The notes: a model not told the origin generated them from the letters alone. DNA of 64,000 bases from Paralichthys olivaceus (GCF_024713975.1 NC_091112.1:9408001-9472000); one strand, 5' to 3'. Counted from the stretch's first letter, positions 1 through 12,062 are shown. Program-made: numbers and translations.

Positions 1-2600
1 GACCTGAGGTCAGTGGGAGGGTGAGTAGGTGGTTTTTAAGGCATCATCTACCTTTTAAAATGTGTGTTTATAACATGTTTATTGTAAACTTCCACATATT
101 CTTTGGTAATCAGCAAAGGACCCAAGTCCCGACCTGCAATCACTGGGACAACCCGGTTTAGTCAGAGGTCTGGTGAGTCACCCAGCAGCTCGGCTTGGCC
201 TCGCCTGGGGACACTGCTCCGTGGTGATTCATCTGCTGGCAAAATGGCTGACATCCTGTTTCCTTATTCATTTCTATCCATCGTAATTAGCTCTTTGCGG
301 TGTGCTGTTCCCCTTTCCGCTGTTCCATGGTGGACGTGAAGGCACACTGGGCACAAATGCATGGAATCATTTTACTCGTGCCAAGTTTCTATGAGACACA
401 AGCACTTGAGTTCTTTATTTTAAAGGAATCTAACCGCCTGGGGACTAATCTGTACATAAATTGACTGAGGTAACAGAATCACATACCTGCGATAACAGTC
501 ATAAACGGAGAGATGTGCACCTGCCTGTCAAAAGCAGCTAGAAAACCCTGCAAGTGCCTTCATGAAACGGTTAGTGAGGCTGCTATTGTCTTTCAGCTAG
601 AAAATAGGAAAACTCACAGGAGGTCAGGGATCAGTGCAAATCCGCCCTGAGATGAACATGAGAACTCAAGAGCTGTAGCTCAGAGCAGGGTGAAGAAGAA
701 TAGCACAACACAAGAGGCCCGGCAGACTTTCTGAATCTCACCTGGCCGACAGGTAGGATATTCAAACAAATACTTTTGCTTTGTTTGTTGTCATGGCAAC
801 TGCAGCAAGAATCAAACTGAAGAAGTGACACATGGAGATCTTCCTCTTTCTGTCCTCCTTTCTGGCTTTAGTTATGAAACTTTCTGTTGCCCAAACAAGG
901 ACGAGCCAATAAACAGTAAACCGCATTGAAACACTAAACCGCCTCGGGTCAGGCGGGCGGCAACCAACTGCAGAAACTGGGGCCTGATAACTCCAATATT
1001 CAGAAGCAGCCATGGCTGGCTCACCAAGCATGTAAACGGCTCATTCTTATCATTCCTGCCTGAACGCTGACATGAGGAGAGGTAAGGGAGGGACCGTTTA
1101 ATGTCTTGACATGTGAATCGAGAAATTTCCTGCGGAGGCACAAACTTTTCAAAAAACTGTTTTCACCACTCTCTCCGTCGCACACGTATCTGAACACACC
1201 TCACTAAACAAACAGATTGATCTGGCATTCCTCCTCAGTCGATTCGTTTTGTGTTATAATTCAGTGTGAGAAAAGAATACCTGAGAACAGGTTTGGAGGG
1301 AAGAGCCAGTTGTGTCCTGATGCTCCTGTCAGGACGTTTCAGTGCCACGTTTTGTCAGATTAACACACACAAACATGAGATACGAGCAAACACAAGAGCG
1401 AGCGAAGCTTGTGTATCATCTCACATCAGTGTGACCGCTGAATGCCGCACAAAAGACAGCTCAAGGTCAGGCGAATGCATGCTGCATGTGTGAAAACACC
1501 CGGCAAAGTGTATCCTCCCTTTTTTCTAACCAGCAGCAGTGCAAGAAAAACAGGTCCACTGACGTCCTCGTAACTTTTTCCAAATGCCTAAATGCCTGCG
1601 GTCAGCTCGAGCAGAAGACAAGAAAAATAGTTTTTACATTGCTTTCCATTAAATATTGCTTGCACCACTGCAAAGAGATACTGACCCCTTAATGAATGGG
1701 CTGCAGGCGTGGCCATATGGATAGTGTGACAGGGTCAAATCTGCACACGCACCACAAAAAAGCTGGCTTGACAAACTTTTCCCTTCAAATTATAAACAGA
1801 TGTTGGTCTATTCCTGCGCAGTGACTCACTGAATGAATTTAGGCACAGCTTTTAAAAAGTTACGTTTAAATCAGTGTTTTCAAGATTGCTCTTTTTGCTT
1901 GTAAAGTTATAATCAGAGCCAATGGGAGGACAGCATCTTCTTCTTCTCCTCGTTCAACTGACAGAGCTGTATGATTAGAAGGCCAGGGACGTATATTATC
2001 TCACCATTTATCCTCAGGTTAGCCTAATGGCAATGGCGAACAAAGCATTGTGCAACTGAGCCATTGCACACGCTTGTAAAAGTGTCCCTGCCTTTTCAAG
2101 CACAATTCATCACCCACGGCTCCCGGCAGCACAACACAGACAAAGCCTCCTCGGTCTCAAACCATGTTATTTCACCAAGTGGCTGTCCCCCCCCCCCCCC
2201 TCTTCTGTGTCTTCAGAGCACTGTGGAAAGTGGGCAGCACAGCTTGTCGGAGCCAGCCAACGCGGAGCCTTCTGTGTGTTTAAGTTTGTTTCAACAATAC
2301 TGATCTGGGTTTTTTTCTTCACAGCGGCTACCTGGATGACTTAATCCTTCCAAACAACAAGCTGCCGATGAGTAAATTCACATGCCTTTCTCTTTTTCTC
2401 CCACTCACATTAAAGACAGTGAGTGACAGATAGAAAAAGAACAGAACAGACATAATACAGTTGGAAGAGGATCAAATTAAGTGGAATAGAAGAGAGCAAG
2501 ACCCAGTTGTAGAATAGAACAGTGCTTGTTTGAATAGATCAGGGCTGTAGAGGAGCCTACATTGATATAATAAACTACAAGAGAAAAGACATTATTAGTT
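1..2600. other. Gene-poor stretch, no identified gene
   Basis: No recognisable coding gene. Two short segments have splice-like borders and are treated as findings only: positions 1-20 followed by GTGAGT, and 2325-2371 between a pyrimidine-rich CACAG and a GTAAAT. A poly-C run lies near 2190-2200. The open frames here are short and show no family resemblance I can name. Confidence 0.5.
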
Positions 2601-2604
2601 TAAT

Positions 2605-3100
2605 GTTTGTTTGAATAGATCATAACAGGAGGATAGTCTACATGTATAGAATAGAATGTAACAGAGTATAATAGAACACAATAGAATAGAATATAACAGA
2701 ACAGAACAGAATAGAGTAGTGTTTGAATAGGACAGGAGGGTAGTCCTCATGTATAGAATAGAATAGAATTGAACAGAACAGAATAGAATAGAACAGAATA
2801 GAATAGTGTTTGAATAGGACAGGAGGGTAGTCCTCATGTATAGAATAGAATAGAATAGAACAGAATAGAATAGTGTTTGAATAGGACAGGAGGATAGTCT
2901 ACATGTATAGAATAGAATAGAACAGAATAGAATAGTGTTTGAATAGGACAGGAGGATAGTCTACATGTATAGAATAGAATAGAATAGAACAGAATAGAAT
3001 AGTGTTTGAATGGGACAGGAGGATAGTCTGCATGTATAGAATAGAATTTGACACAACTAGAATATAGTATAATAGAACAGTATAGTGAAGAATAGAGAGT
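2605..3100. repeat. Minisatellite with nested AGAAT pentamer repeat
   Basis: About six units each begin with AGTGTTTGAATAGGACAGGA, continue through a GTATAG segment, and end in a variable run of AGAAT/AGAAC pentamers. Unit starts are visible at 2718, 2805, 2872, 2934 and 3001, with a diverged unit upstream near 2605. Spacings are 87, 67, 62 and 67 bp and differ by multiples of five, so units vary mainly in pentamer copy number. Minus-strand open frames across it are only products of the repeat. Confidence 0.9.
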
Positions 3101-3179
3101 GATAGATTGTCTTTATCCCAGGTTGCACACTTCGTCTTTCTTCCACTTCGTACCTCCTGTAACTTCGCTGCAGAACTCG

Positions 3180-3502
3180 TCTCCTCTTTGTGTTTGTGTC
3201 TTGAGAAGCTCGGTGTCGTCTTCTCCAGTGAAACCTGCCGGTGCGCGTCTCTGTCGCTCCGTCGCCTGCGTCCGTGCGTCACATTCCTCGGATCGTGGTC
3301 GGATCTCCCACCCTGACCCCCCCGGTGTATGTGTGTGTGTGAGTGCAGCCTTCCACCGGCACCACTGAGCTCCGGGGCCGGGGCTGAGCGCTTCGCTCGG
3401 CGGTGTGGGATCCTCCGGGAGCCACCGCCACTACAGGCACGGAGCTGAAAGAGGAAGAAGAGGGCGCGGGCTCCTGTCTGTGAAGGCAGGGCTTTCCCAC
3501 CG
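3180..3502 (+). promoter_or_regulatory. Orphan CpG-rich candidate first exon/promoter
   Basis: A locally CG-rich block in AT-rich surroundings ends in CCCACCG followed by GTGAGA, a good donor after 3502 on the plus strand. This is the usual look of a noncoding CpG-island first exon. No coding exon with a matching acceptor is recognisable in the next 7 kb. It could be an alternative upstream first exon of ankib1 (whose next clear exon starts at 17863), the start of an unrecognised transcript, or chance. RNA evidence would be needed to decide. Confidence 0.35.
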
Positions 3503-3737
3503 GTGAGACTCCTCCCAAAGATCTCTGGAAACAACGAACCCATTGGAAGTTCACTCCCAGTGGCATATTTCAAATGTGCTGGCCTTTATGTCATGGCTGC
3601 TGCTGCCTGGTGTTTGATCCAGCAGGAGACATCTTTCTTGTGGATGTGACAGTTTGGGTTCGAGCCAACTATGTTCTAGTAAATCAGAGGATTTCACCCC
3701 AACCCACTGACTCTTTACACTGTTTTGTCCTGGTTGT

Positions 3738-3858
3738 GCAAAGAGCTTATGTGTTCACCCGGTTCACCCCTGTCAGTTTGTTGGGTTATTTTTCAGCAGG
3801 ATTACGTAAAAACTACTCAACCAAAACCCACCAAGAAGATTGCCAACTTGGTATAAGG
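3738..3858 (+). repeat. Fragment of the ACCTCNGCCAAGG-ended MITE family
   Basis: The order of short motifs (TTATGTGTTCACCC, GTTTGTTGG, CAGCAGGATTACG, AAAACTACTCAACC) matches the left half of the fuller copy at 16781-17137. Both termini are missing here. It is a non-coding miniature-transposon relic with low similarity, placed by motif order. Confidence 0.5.
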
Positions 3859-4301
3859 ACTGTTTTTATATAGTCTTGTCTTAGCAAGCGCTCACAAGTC
3901 ACCTTCACTCATTTATTCCAACACAATCATAAGCTGTTTTTGGTCGTGACCTGCAGATAAAGTCCGGAGAATAGCAACAAATCCTCTGCGTTATTCACCA
4001 CAAACTCTCTTGACATCTTTGTTGGTGTCTTCTATACTTATAGATGTATGGCTCTGCTTCTTCACCTGGAGATATTTGCTTTATTTATTTATTTGTTTTC
4101 AAGTTTTGTTGTGTAGTCACATTGGATTCTTTCTCCTGACTTTATACCAGGGCGCCAGGCGGAGAAGCTCTGATCTGGAGGCTCTCAATTGGACATTTGC
4201 GTTTTCACATTAGCTTGTCATCCGGAGAAAGCGTGGAGAGTCTCCGGAGTTCAGTGCATGTCTGAAAGCAGCTTCACATTCATTCATTGTCGTCATAATC
4301 C

Positions 4302-4366
4302 TCAGGGGCAATTTGAGGTTTGGTATCTTGCCTAAGGTCACTTTGGAATGCAGGCTGCAGGAGTCA
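4302..4366 (+). repeat. Short fish interspersed repeat fragment
   Basis: The stretch beginning GGGGCAATTTGAGGTTTGG and running through a CTTGCCTAAGGTCAC motif resembles a dispersed teleost repeat that I recall from many fish genomes. Only about 65 bp are recognisable, so the class is not assigned. Confidence 0.35.
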
Positions 4367-5943
4367 AATGTTGAGGCCTTGGCCAAGGAAAAACCAGTTA
4401 AAATTAGGTGTGGTTGTGGATATGGATTACAGATCAAATTGAATTGACAAATAAATCATTCATGTTATCAGACCGCTATAAGAAGTAGACAATCATGTGT
4501 AGGATTGTTCGTTCTTGGCCTGTTGCACTTGGTAACTTACGTTATCTCTTTGTTTCTTATGTTGATCGTCGTGTTTTCACTGATTAAATGTTAAATGTAG
4601 CACTGTAGTTCCTCGAGAAACAAATATGTAATCCTTGCTGTGTACTTGTGTATGGATAGTTTGACATTTAACTTGAGTCTTGAGTGCCTGGAGGATTATT
4701 AGCATCAGGCTTCAGGTTAAAGCTGATTTATGAAAGTGGAAATAACACACATCTGTCACTTAGAAATGCAAAATGAACAAACTCTCTCTGAAACAAAAAA
4801 ATGTTCTTTTTCCAGGTCACGTTCCTATCTCAGACATTGTATAAGTCAGTCACCGATTGTTTTTCTCGAAGGCAAACATTCTTGCTGAATCAGCACGACT
4901 CCGACAGTTCCTTTTGTACTCTACATGAATCCTCTGCAAAGCCTGCCTCCTCGCTGCAGGCTGTACCGCTCACTTTCTCCTTCCTTTAATAATAAGGGCT
5001 GGATTTGGGAAGCCCATAGCTAATGTCCAAGAGCACACAGTGCATGTCAAGTAGATCCAGGGTTCAACTGCTGGTCTTGAATGTCCCCATGCAAGTACAT
5101 GAACCATTATTTGTATGCTATACTAGATTCAGCAGACATGAAAAGAGTCATGATTATTTCACATGAATTCATTTCTGATGTTTATTGATTGTCTAATATA
5201 AAGAAAAACAACGTCTCAGTCTCAATCATTTATCAATTCCTTTACCTTTCCCCTCATTTTCTTTTAACCACTTCTCTCATTCTAAATCACCTTCTCTATG
5301 TGTGATTTATAATACGCCACAATTCCATGAACACAAGGTGTAATACAGGTTGAAGTGTACTCCAGTGTGTTTGCACTTTATTTGGATTGTACTTTGTCCT
5401 GAAACGTGTCTATCAGACAGAACACACCTTGTTTCATGGCCTCTGATATCAACACACACACACTTGGGAGTGTGACGGTGTTCAGTCCTGCTCCTACGGG
5501 TGTGCCTGCTGCTTGAATTTCTGCCTGAGCACCTATTTCATACTGAGTTGTTGGACACACACACACACACACACATTACGAGCCATGTTTTCAAGGTCTC
5601 TCTGTGCCTGTTTTTCTATTCATGCAAATGTGCAGAATTCAGTGTGACAGAGTTGTGAAGCGATAGTTTGCATGCAGGTGTGTGAGAGCCACAAACCGAC
5701 TATGACAGTGCAATAAAACACAAAGTACTTTGTGTGTGTGAAATGATTTGACAGAAGTGTCAGTGCCAACAGAGAAAGTCTGTTCACATGAACAAGCTCT
5801 GATAATAAATATTAGCAGGTATACAGGCACTGAGACGCAGGGTGCGGCCACTCGACGGAATGTGCTCAAGGCATCTTACCACACCCAACCTCAAACTCCT
5901 TTCCTCTCCCTTTCTCCTTCTCCCTCTCTCTTCCGTTCTCCCT

Positions 5944-5946
<3 letters not shown>

Positions 5947-5975
<29 letters not shown>
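5947..5975 (+). repeat. (CT)n microsatellite
   Basis: An uninterrupted CT run lies inside a longer pyrimidine-rich tract from about 5885 to 6050. Confidence 0.9.
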
Positions 5976-5978
<3 letters not shown>

Positions 5979-6939
5979 CTCCCTCTCTTTTTATCTTTCT
6001 CTGTGCTCCTGACTCAGCCTCTCTCTCCCCATCCTCCCTCCCTCCTCCCACCTGGCAGTCATTGAACAGGTTTGCAGGTCCAGGCAGAGTCCGGGGCAGC
6101 AGAGAAATCCTGGCCTGCATCTCTGCATGCCTCCAGCTGAGAACTCTGTTTTATCTGGATCCACTTGAATTTGAACTAGCTTTATGTAGATATATGCAAG
6201 CAGAGTACATACTCCAGAGGTATGTTTAATAGATAGAGTGCACAAATGCACATGGCCTACAGAGAAGCCTACTGAGTCTTTACTGGATGAATGATGATTA
6301 CTTTCCTAAAACACGTTCCCTCATTAGTTGTTTTGGTAAAGGTGGTGCAGAGCATTATCTAACACTGTGGTTCAGAATCTGCCATGAGTCATCTGTTGGG
6401 TTCAGTCTGTATCATGTCATTTTTAGGCTCATCAGTCCAATTCAGTGTCCCTGCATGCACAGTATGGAAACACTGTGTGGACTGAGGTGAATGCACAAAA
6501 TACTCCAGCACATCTATAACAGCTTAGAGCACATCTTTCATAATTTGGCTTTTGGGGGACATTAATTAATCAGCTTCAGAATGGCTGGTTGGTGGATTCT
6601 GTCACTGTTAAAAAGAAATAGCCTGTGTTTCTTCATTTCTAGTCTTTATGCTAAGCTAAGCTAGGTGAATGCTGGCCACACCTTCATATTGATAGAACAG
6701 CAAAACATGTGTGCATTTTGTCAAACTGTTTCTGTAATGGTAATAGTTAATAGTTAAAAATATAAACTGGTAGAAACCAGTATGATGCAATTACACATAT
6801 GAAGATATAAATTACATGGACTTAAAAGTCTTTAAAAGTTGAATATTTTCTGCACAACTAAAGATTCTAAAATTTAGATTTTTCACAGGCTATGAATTTT
6901 TACATGTCTTGTTTACAGTCCCACTGCATTGTCTATTAT

Positions 6940-7012
6940 TCCATCCATCCATTCATGTATACGTACATACATACATTATCTATACTGCTTTTCTTTAGAC
7001 AGTCGTAGGGGA
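6940..7012 (+). repeat. Fragment of a fish CCATCCAT-type repeat
   Basis: TTCCATCCATCCATTCATG is followed by a CATTATCTATACTGCTT motif and then a GGGGAGCTGCAGCC-like segment. This is the order of a widespread teleost dispersed repeat. The copy is short and decayed and its class is left open. Confidence 0.35.
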
Positions 7013-7974
7013 GCTGCAGCCATCTTCTATTAGTTCTCCAGTTTAATATCTAACATCAGCTGAGGAAAGTCACACATACGCTTGAAAGCAAGTGATGGAA
7101 CATGTGGTGAAATAGTTATGTCAACATTGAGAATGAAGTCTGTATGGTGTTTGCACAGTCTCAGCTGTAGTCCAATGATATAGTATACACCCAATCACCA
7201 TATAGACTGTGAGATAGAAAGAAAGTGAAAGAAATGCATGAGCGATATCATATTATGAGATAAACCAGACAGTATAAAAATGGAGAGTGGCTCAGTGTTT
7301 TCCGGTTTTAGGACAATTTGTTTTGTTATTTCAGACAATGTTGAGGGTGCTGTTCATTTTCATTCAACACTTTGTGGAAACTTTCATCCACTTGAACTTT
7401 CTATGTGCATGGCGACAACACAACATGTTGCTTTTGTTCCTACATAGATTTAATCAGCGTCTTGATGGATCAATAGAAATTTGCTCCATAGAAAGATGAT
7501 ACAAAGAGGCTACTCTGTGAGTGTGCCCTTGTCCGGTCTCTCTTTCTTCTCTGTGTTTGGGGCCTGCATCTCTGCGGCCCTGTGAGTTTTCCCAGCATGC
7601 TTTTCTCACGCTGTAATGTCACACCCGAGTATAAGGTGACTCTCTGGAGCCTGGGGCTTTGAGGTCATTTTTACACCACCCTGCCTGCAATAGAGGTGCA
7701 CACGAATGGCCAGTTTGATGCTATACAGTGGCTATATGTAAGGGTTACTCTGTGTCTGAGTTAAGTGTGTGTGCACACAGATTCACATGCCAATGAGACA
7801 CTACACCCTCATTACCACCCACCATATAATGATATGTCATTTCACAGTTTCTCCAGTCTGCGTCAGGTCTAGTGACTGAGACCCTACGAAAGGATTTTCC
7901 TGACAAGCAAGAGAGTAAAATGTCATCCTTAATGACTGAAACTAAAAAATCCTTAATATAGTTAGATGAGAATT

Positions 7975-7982
<8 letters not shown>

Positions 7983-8010
<28 letters not shown>
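7983..8010 (+). repeat. (TG)n microsatellite
   Basis: About 14 uninterrupted TG dinucleotides. Confidence 0.9.
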
Positions 8011-8013
<3 letters not shown>

Positions 8014-9493
8014 ACCAGGAGACTCCAACATGTGTTACACACAGTTTTATTTCTATTGGGTGGAGAATCATTGCATGAACAGCTCAGGTACAGAAGGAAA
8101 GTACCCACAGTGAGCGGGTTTTTTCATTTGCAGCGTCACTGCATACCTGTGACAGGTGTTGCCATTTTGCAGCTATTATTACCACTCATGAAATGACAGT
8201 AATGATTATTTAGAAACACTATGCATTACTCTGCAGACAGGATTCACGTCTGAGTATACAAGGGTTCTATCCATCAAACCAGCTCGACTCAATCCTGCCA
8301 TTACTGGCATGAGTTGTTGTTACGAGTGTTACTAGCCCTAATTACTAATGACAGAAGCTTTGAATAGTAAATCATTCAGGAGCACATGAAGAATCCGCAG
8401 ACTGAAACAAAACTTTCCAGTTTTTTTAAAAACATTTCTTCACAGGAAATCCTCCATTGAACATAACAGAATGCTACACACCCACAAAGTTCCTTGTGAA
8501 GGCTTGGTCTTTACCTTTGGACTTTCTTTCAACGGGAGGTGCACAAGGACCTCAGCGAGCACTCCAGTGTCTTACAGGACGTTGATGTTGATAATGTGCT
8601 TGAGGTTGAAAACATCCATGTAACCAAGGTTTAGGTGTGAAAAGCACTTTAGAGGTTCAAAAATAGAGGACAGCAGCACACCAGAAACCATCACAGTGGA
8701 GAGGTGACACAGATCAGTGTTTGCAGCAACAACTTTTGGTTTCCTTGAATGTGAAATGCAGGCTGTAGATGAGAGAGGTGGACAGGACTGAGAGTGGCAT
8801 AAACATGAAGCAGGACGCTGATGGATATCTGTAACCAAACAAAACAGGTGGGCAGATGTTGTCTACAGCCATGTCAAGAGGGCAGTGTTGAATTAGTGCA
8901 TACAAATATTCATTCTTTCAAAATGAACAGCATTTAATTGCCTGTACACCTTGGGCAAAATTAAATCAGTGTAATACAACATCCCTGCAATAAATCTTCA
9001 CAGAATTCAGTTTTGTTGTTCTAGATCAGTGTTGATTTAACTGAAAAGGTTGTTTTTTAAAATCAATTTAACCTCCCATTTGAATCGGTGTAGGCCGATA
9101 TATTTAGTTCACTGTGAAGTTCCTGCTGCACTTAAATGTATATGGTCAATACAAGATGCCTTGTGAATCTTTAACTTTGTTTCATTACTTGTTCTCTTTC
9201 CTATCAGCTGGGTAACCACCCCTGGCTTATCACCAGGAAGCTATTATTACTAAACATTCATAGTCTCTTTCTGACATAACAAAGTTGGTCATCTGGGCTG
9301 TATGGATAAATTGAAGACCACTCATTGTGCAGTAGAGGTCTTGCATCACTTCAACAACTGGGAAGGGAAATCTTATTATTGGTTAAAACCCCTGCCACAG
9401 TTGTGCCACTGTGAAATTAACTTGCAAAACGAATGTGTTTGGACTGATCAGCTCATCAGATTTTGCAGAGCTCCAAAATCAAAAGTATTTTTT

Positions 9494-9728
9494 ACCTCCA
9501 CCAAGGAGGTTGTGTTTTCACCCCTGTCCATTTGTTTGTTTGTCAGCAGGATAAAGTGAAGAATACCAAATGGATTTTCACTAAACTTGTTAAAAAGGAT
9601 GGTACATGAGACAAGATAGAGCCTGTTTGAAAAAGCAGTAGAACCTGCAATTTTATATCACTTTCCAAATAAAATCCAGCAGATTCAAATGTGGTTTCAT
9701 TGGAGGACTGTTAGGCCTTGGCAGAGGT
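9494..9728 (+). repeat. Internally deleted ACCTCNNCCAAGG MITE
   Basis: The left end ACCTCCACCAAGGAGGT and right end GGCCTTGGCAGAGGT are near-perfect inverted complements. Inside are the family motifs GTGTTTTCACCCC, GTTTGTTTGTCAGCAGGAT and GTGGTTTCATTG. At about 235 bp it is shorter than the copy at 16781-17137, so the centre has been lost. It is non-autonomous with no coding capacity. Confidence 0.75.
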
Positions 9729-10730
9729 ATGCACTCTGCAGAGTCACTCTGAGTCATTCTAGTAACTTATTTTAATGAAAACCTTAAAAGATTCCTCAAA
9801 ATAAATGTTTTCCCTGTGCGCCAGAATATTCCACCCTTGTGTTCACCCGCACTGCTGTCATGTTCCCCTCTGCGTTTTGGTCTGTGTGAAAACCAGCAGC
9901 TGTGTCATACTGCTCCCTAGTGAACAGAACTGGATTGTGTGGAATGAGTTTCCCAGCTGAAACTTACACCACTTGCAACACATTACACTGACTGCTGTTG
10001 CTGTAAATGAAAACAAAACAGAAACTTGAATGTGAATTTGCTGGAAGGAAACATTTTGATTGAAGTATTTGAAGTATGAGGAAAAAACTGTGGTGAAGAA
10101 AATGAAAAAAGTTACCAGGAGAAAATATGAGATAGGGAAATGGTTTTAATGTCTGGGGGAAATATAAATATGAACAAACAGCAGCTGAAAATTAAAATGA
10201 GCTTTAAAAGAGTTACTTGGCAGGCTTTTAAAAATATTGACTTTTGTCATTTAAGGTGTTGGATACATTACCTACTTTACAAAATCCCTGCAGCCTAACA
10301 CAAGTAATTAGGACGGACAGAAATTATGTTTTACACGTTTTTATATATTTGTCAATGTGCAAAAAAATACAGAATACATGAAAAATCCAACACGAATAGA
10401 CAGTACAGTCCAAACTTACAATGCAAGATCGACCCATTTAAACATGAATTAAAAGAAATTAAATATCAGTAAAATAACAAAGAAGTTAAAATTAATAATC
10501 AAATATAGAATACATAATAGAATATGATCAATAATAACAGGACATTAACTTTAATCACATAACATAATTATTTAAAGTAAAACACTTTGCTCACTTGTTT
10601 TCATTTTAGGTAAAGGTTAATGTCTGAGTGCAGAAAACAAATTCAATCATAAAATCAAACGTCATCATTGTTTTTAGGTGATCCTCATGGAGCTTTGCGT
10701 CACATGATGCACGATGGGCTTGGCGAGATG

Positions 10731-10763
10731 GAAAACGAAACTGTGATGGTAAGTTTCGTTTCC
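10731..10763 (+). promoter_or_regulatory. Paired, opposed interferon-stimulated response elements
   Basis: GAAAACGAAACT at 10731-10742 is an exact match to the ISRE consensus GAAANNGAAACT bound by ISGF3/IRF factors. AGTTTCGTTTCC at 10752-10763 is the reverse orientation with one mismatch. The two face each other across 9 bp. An A/T-rich TATA-like AATAAATA lies at about 10789-10796, and the RTP start codon follows at 10911. This layout predicts type I interferon induction, which fits the strongly virus-induced behaviour reported for fish RTP genes. Confidence 0.8.
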
Positions 10764-10910
10764 GAGATATCAGCTGATGATGAGACACAATAAATAGAGA
10801 CTGCTGCGCAGACGACATTACAGACACTGCTGCAGAGGTCGAGGCATCGTTTCGTATCAGCTTTGGTTTTCAGAGACTAGAAACTTCAGATATCTCACCA
10901 TCGAGGAACC

Positions 10911-12061
10911 ATGAAGCGACCTACAGGTAACGCTGAGTACTTTGTGCATAGTTTGCTAATATTCTTCTTAGTTTGGTGTTACGTTTGTTGTGTTCATTTT
11001 GGTGCCATTGCTGCAACGCCTCCAGTGTTTGGTATTTACACCGTTTCTATATTATAATAGTAGTTCATTATTATTTGTATTAGTTAATATTGATTTTAAA
11101 AGAAGGGTGTTTAATATTAAAAGGCCTATATAATGTAGCTTCTGCTTCACTTTTGCTCAGCTTCCATGCATATAAACAATCTAGAACTTCGGCCCTGACT
11201 TGTTCTTTAACCTTTTTTCAGATTGGGTTCCAGCCTTATGGCGGGAAACTTTTGAGGAATTGCTGTGTGAAGACAATGAGCTGGACTATGGAGATGAGTG
11301 GACTTTCAACTTCAACTACAGTCAGAACAACACAGTCACCAACGAGGAGAGGAAGAGAGGCTGGAAGATCTGCTGCCAAAATGCCCATGGAGAGTATGTA
11401 TCCAGCTCCATGTATATAACTTTACAGTATATCATAGACTAAAGATGGACAACATGACAGTGCCCCAAAAGTGAAGCTGAATAGTCTTGACCGCCCCCTG
11501 GTGGCCGACTGCAGTAAACTTGATTGGGCTTGGACCAAACTATACTTTTTTCTCAAACATGGTTTCTGTCAGGTAGTTCCTATCACACTGATGTATGTTC
11601 AAGTGATAATTTTCTTTCAAGTTTTTTTTCAATTGTTTATTTGATGCAATACAAATGCAGTGAGAGGTCATGAACAGCTGAGACTGACTTGTGCCTGTCT
11701 TCCTATATCCCTCAGTTTCAAGTGTGCATCCTGCTCCAAGACCTGGCACTCGGCACGGGTAGTGGTGTTGTTTCGTTACAGACTCCAGAAAGGTCGGGGG
11801 ACAGTGATCATGCGACCCTTCCGTCAGACCTGTCGCAGCTGCAAAAACGAGAATTATGAGTTCTGTGGTTTTACCCAGGAAGCTGTTGAAAGTACTTTGC
11901 TCAGGCTGTTTTCCAAAATTCGGAAGAATTGCTACGGGGAAGAGGACTCGGACGCTGACAATGACGATGGTGACTTATCGGAAAAAAAAACCAAACCCCA
12001 TGAGAGCCACCTGTGTGAGGCCTGCAAGTCAGGCATTTGCACTCAGGATGATGACTCGTAG
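10911..12061 (+). CDS. Receptor-transporting protein (RTP3-like, 3CxxC zinc finger)
   Basis: Three exons, 10911-10926, 11222-11393 and 11716-12061, give 534 nt or 177 residues. All introns are GT-AG and the frame closes. The product starts MKRPTDWVPALWRETFEEL and has the family layout: a W-rich N-terminal segment, WTFNFNYSQNN, a GWKICCQNAHG motif, then zinc-binding pairs FKCASC, QTCRSC and a terminal HLCEACKSGIC. An acidic linker (EEDSDADNDD) precedes the last pair. Mammalian RTPs help receptors such as olfactory and taste GPCRs reach the surface, and RTP4 is an interferon-induced antiviral RNA-binding protein. This copy has no C-terminal membrane segment, so I expect it to be cytosolic. The upstream ISREs suggest an immune role. 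Family membership is firm; the RTP number is not. Confidence 0.88.
11429..11520 (+). repeat. Teleost dispersed repeat with CTCF-like core, in RTP intron 2
   Basis: The segment beginning CATAGACTAAAGATGGACAA and running through CCCCAAAAGTGAAGC to CGCCCCCTGGTGGCCGACTG resembles a dispersed repeat I recall from many fish genomes. It carries CGCCCCCTGGTGG (11492-11504), close to the reverse complement of the CTCF core CCACNAGGGGGCG. Confidence 0.5.
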
Positions 12062-12062
12062 G

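Larger units (their letters stand above)
3503..10720. other. Intergenic stretch with decayed repeats
   Basis: No gene recognised over about 7 kb. It contains repeat fragments listed separately (3738-3858, 4302-4366, 6940-7012, 9494-9728), a (CT)n run at 5947-5975, a (TG)n run at 7983-8010 and short CA tracts near 5560. Open frames are under about 105 codons, and many of them lie on simple sequence. Confidence 0.55.

Noticed and set aside
2595-3573. Long minus-strand open frames with repeated FCSILFYSI-type peptides
   Set aside because: They are translations of the AGAAT-type minisatellite; the periodic protein only mirrors the DNA repeat.
8572-8905. Faint olfactory-receptor-like look on the minus strand (for example VDNICPPVLFGYR, PLSVLSTSLIYSL)
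   Set aside because: Hydrophobic blocks hint at a decayed seven-helix receptor fragment, but no diagnostic motif could be confirmed and the frame is split; not enough to call a pseudogene. A tblastn search against fish olfactory receptors would settle it.
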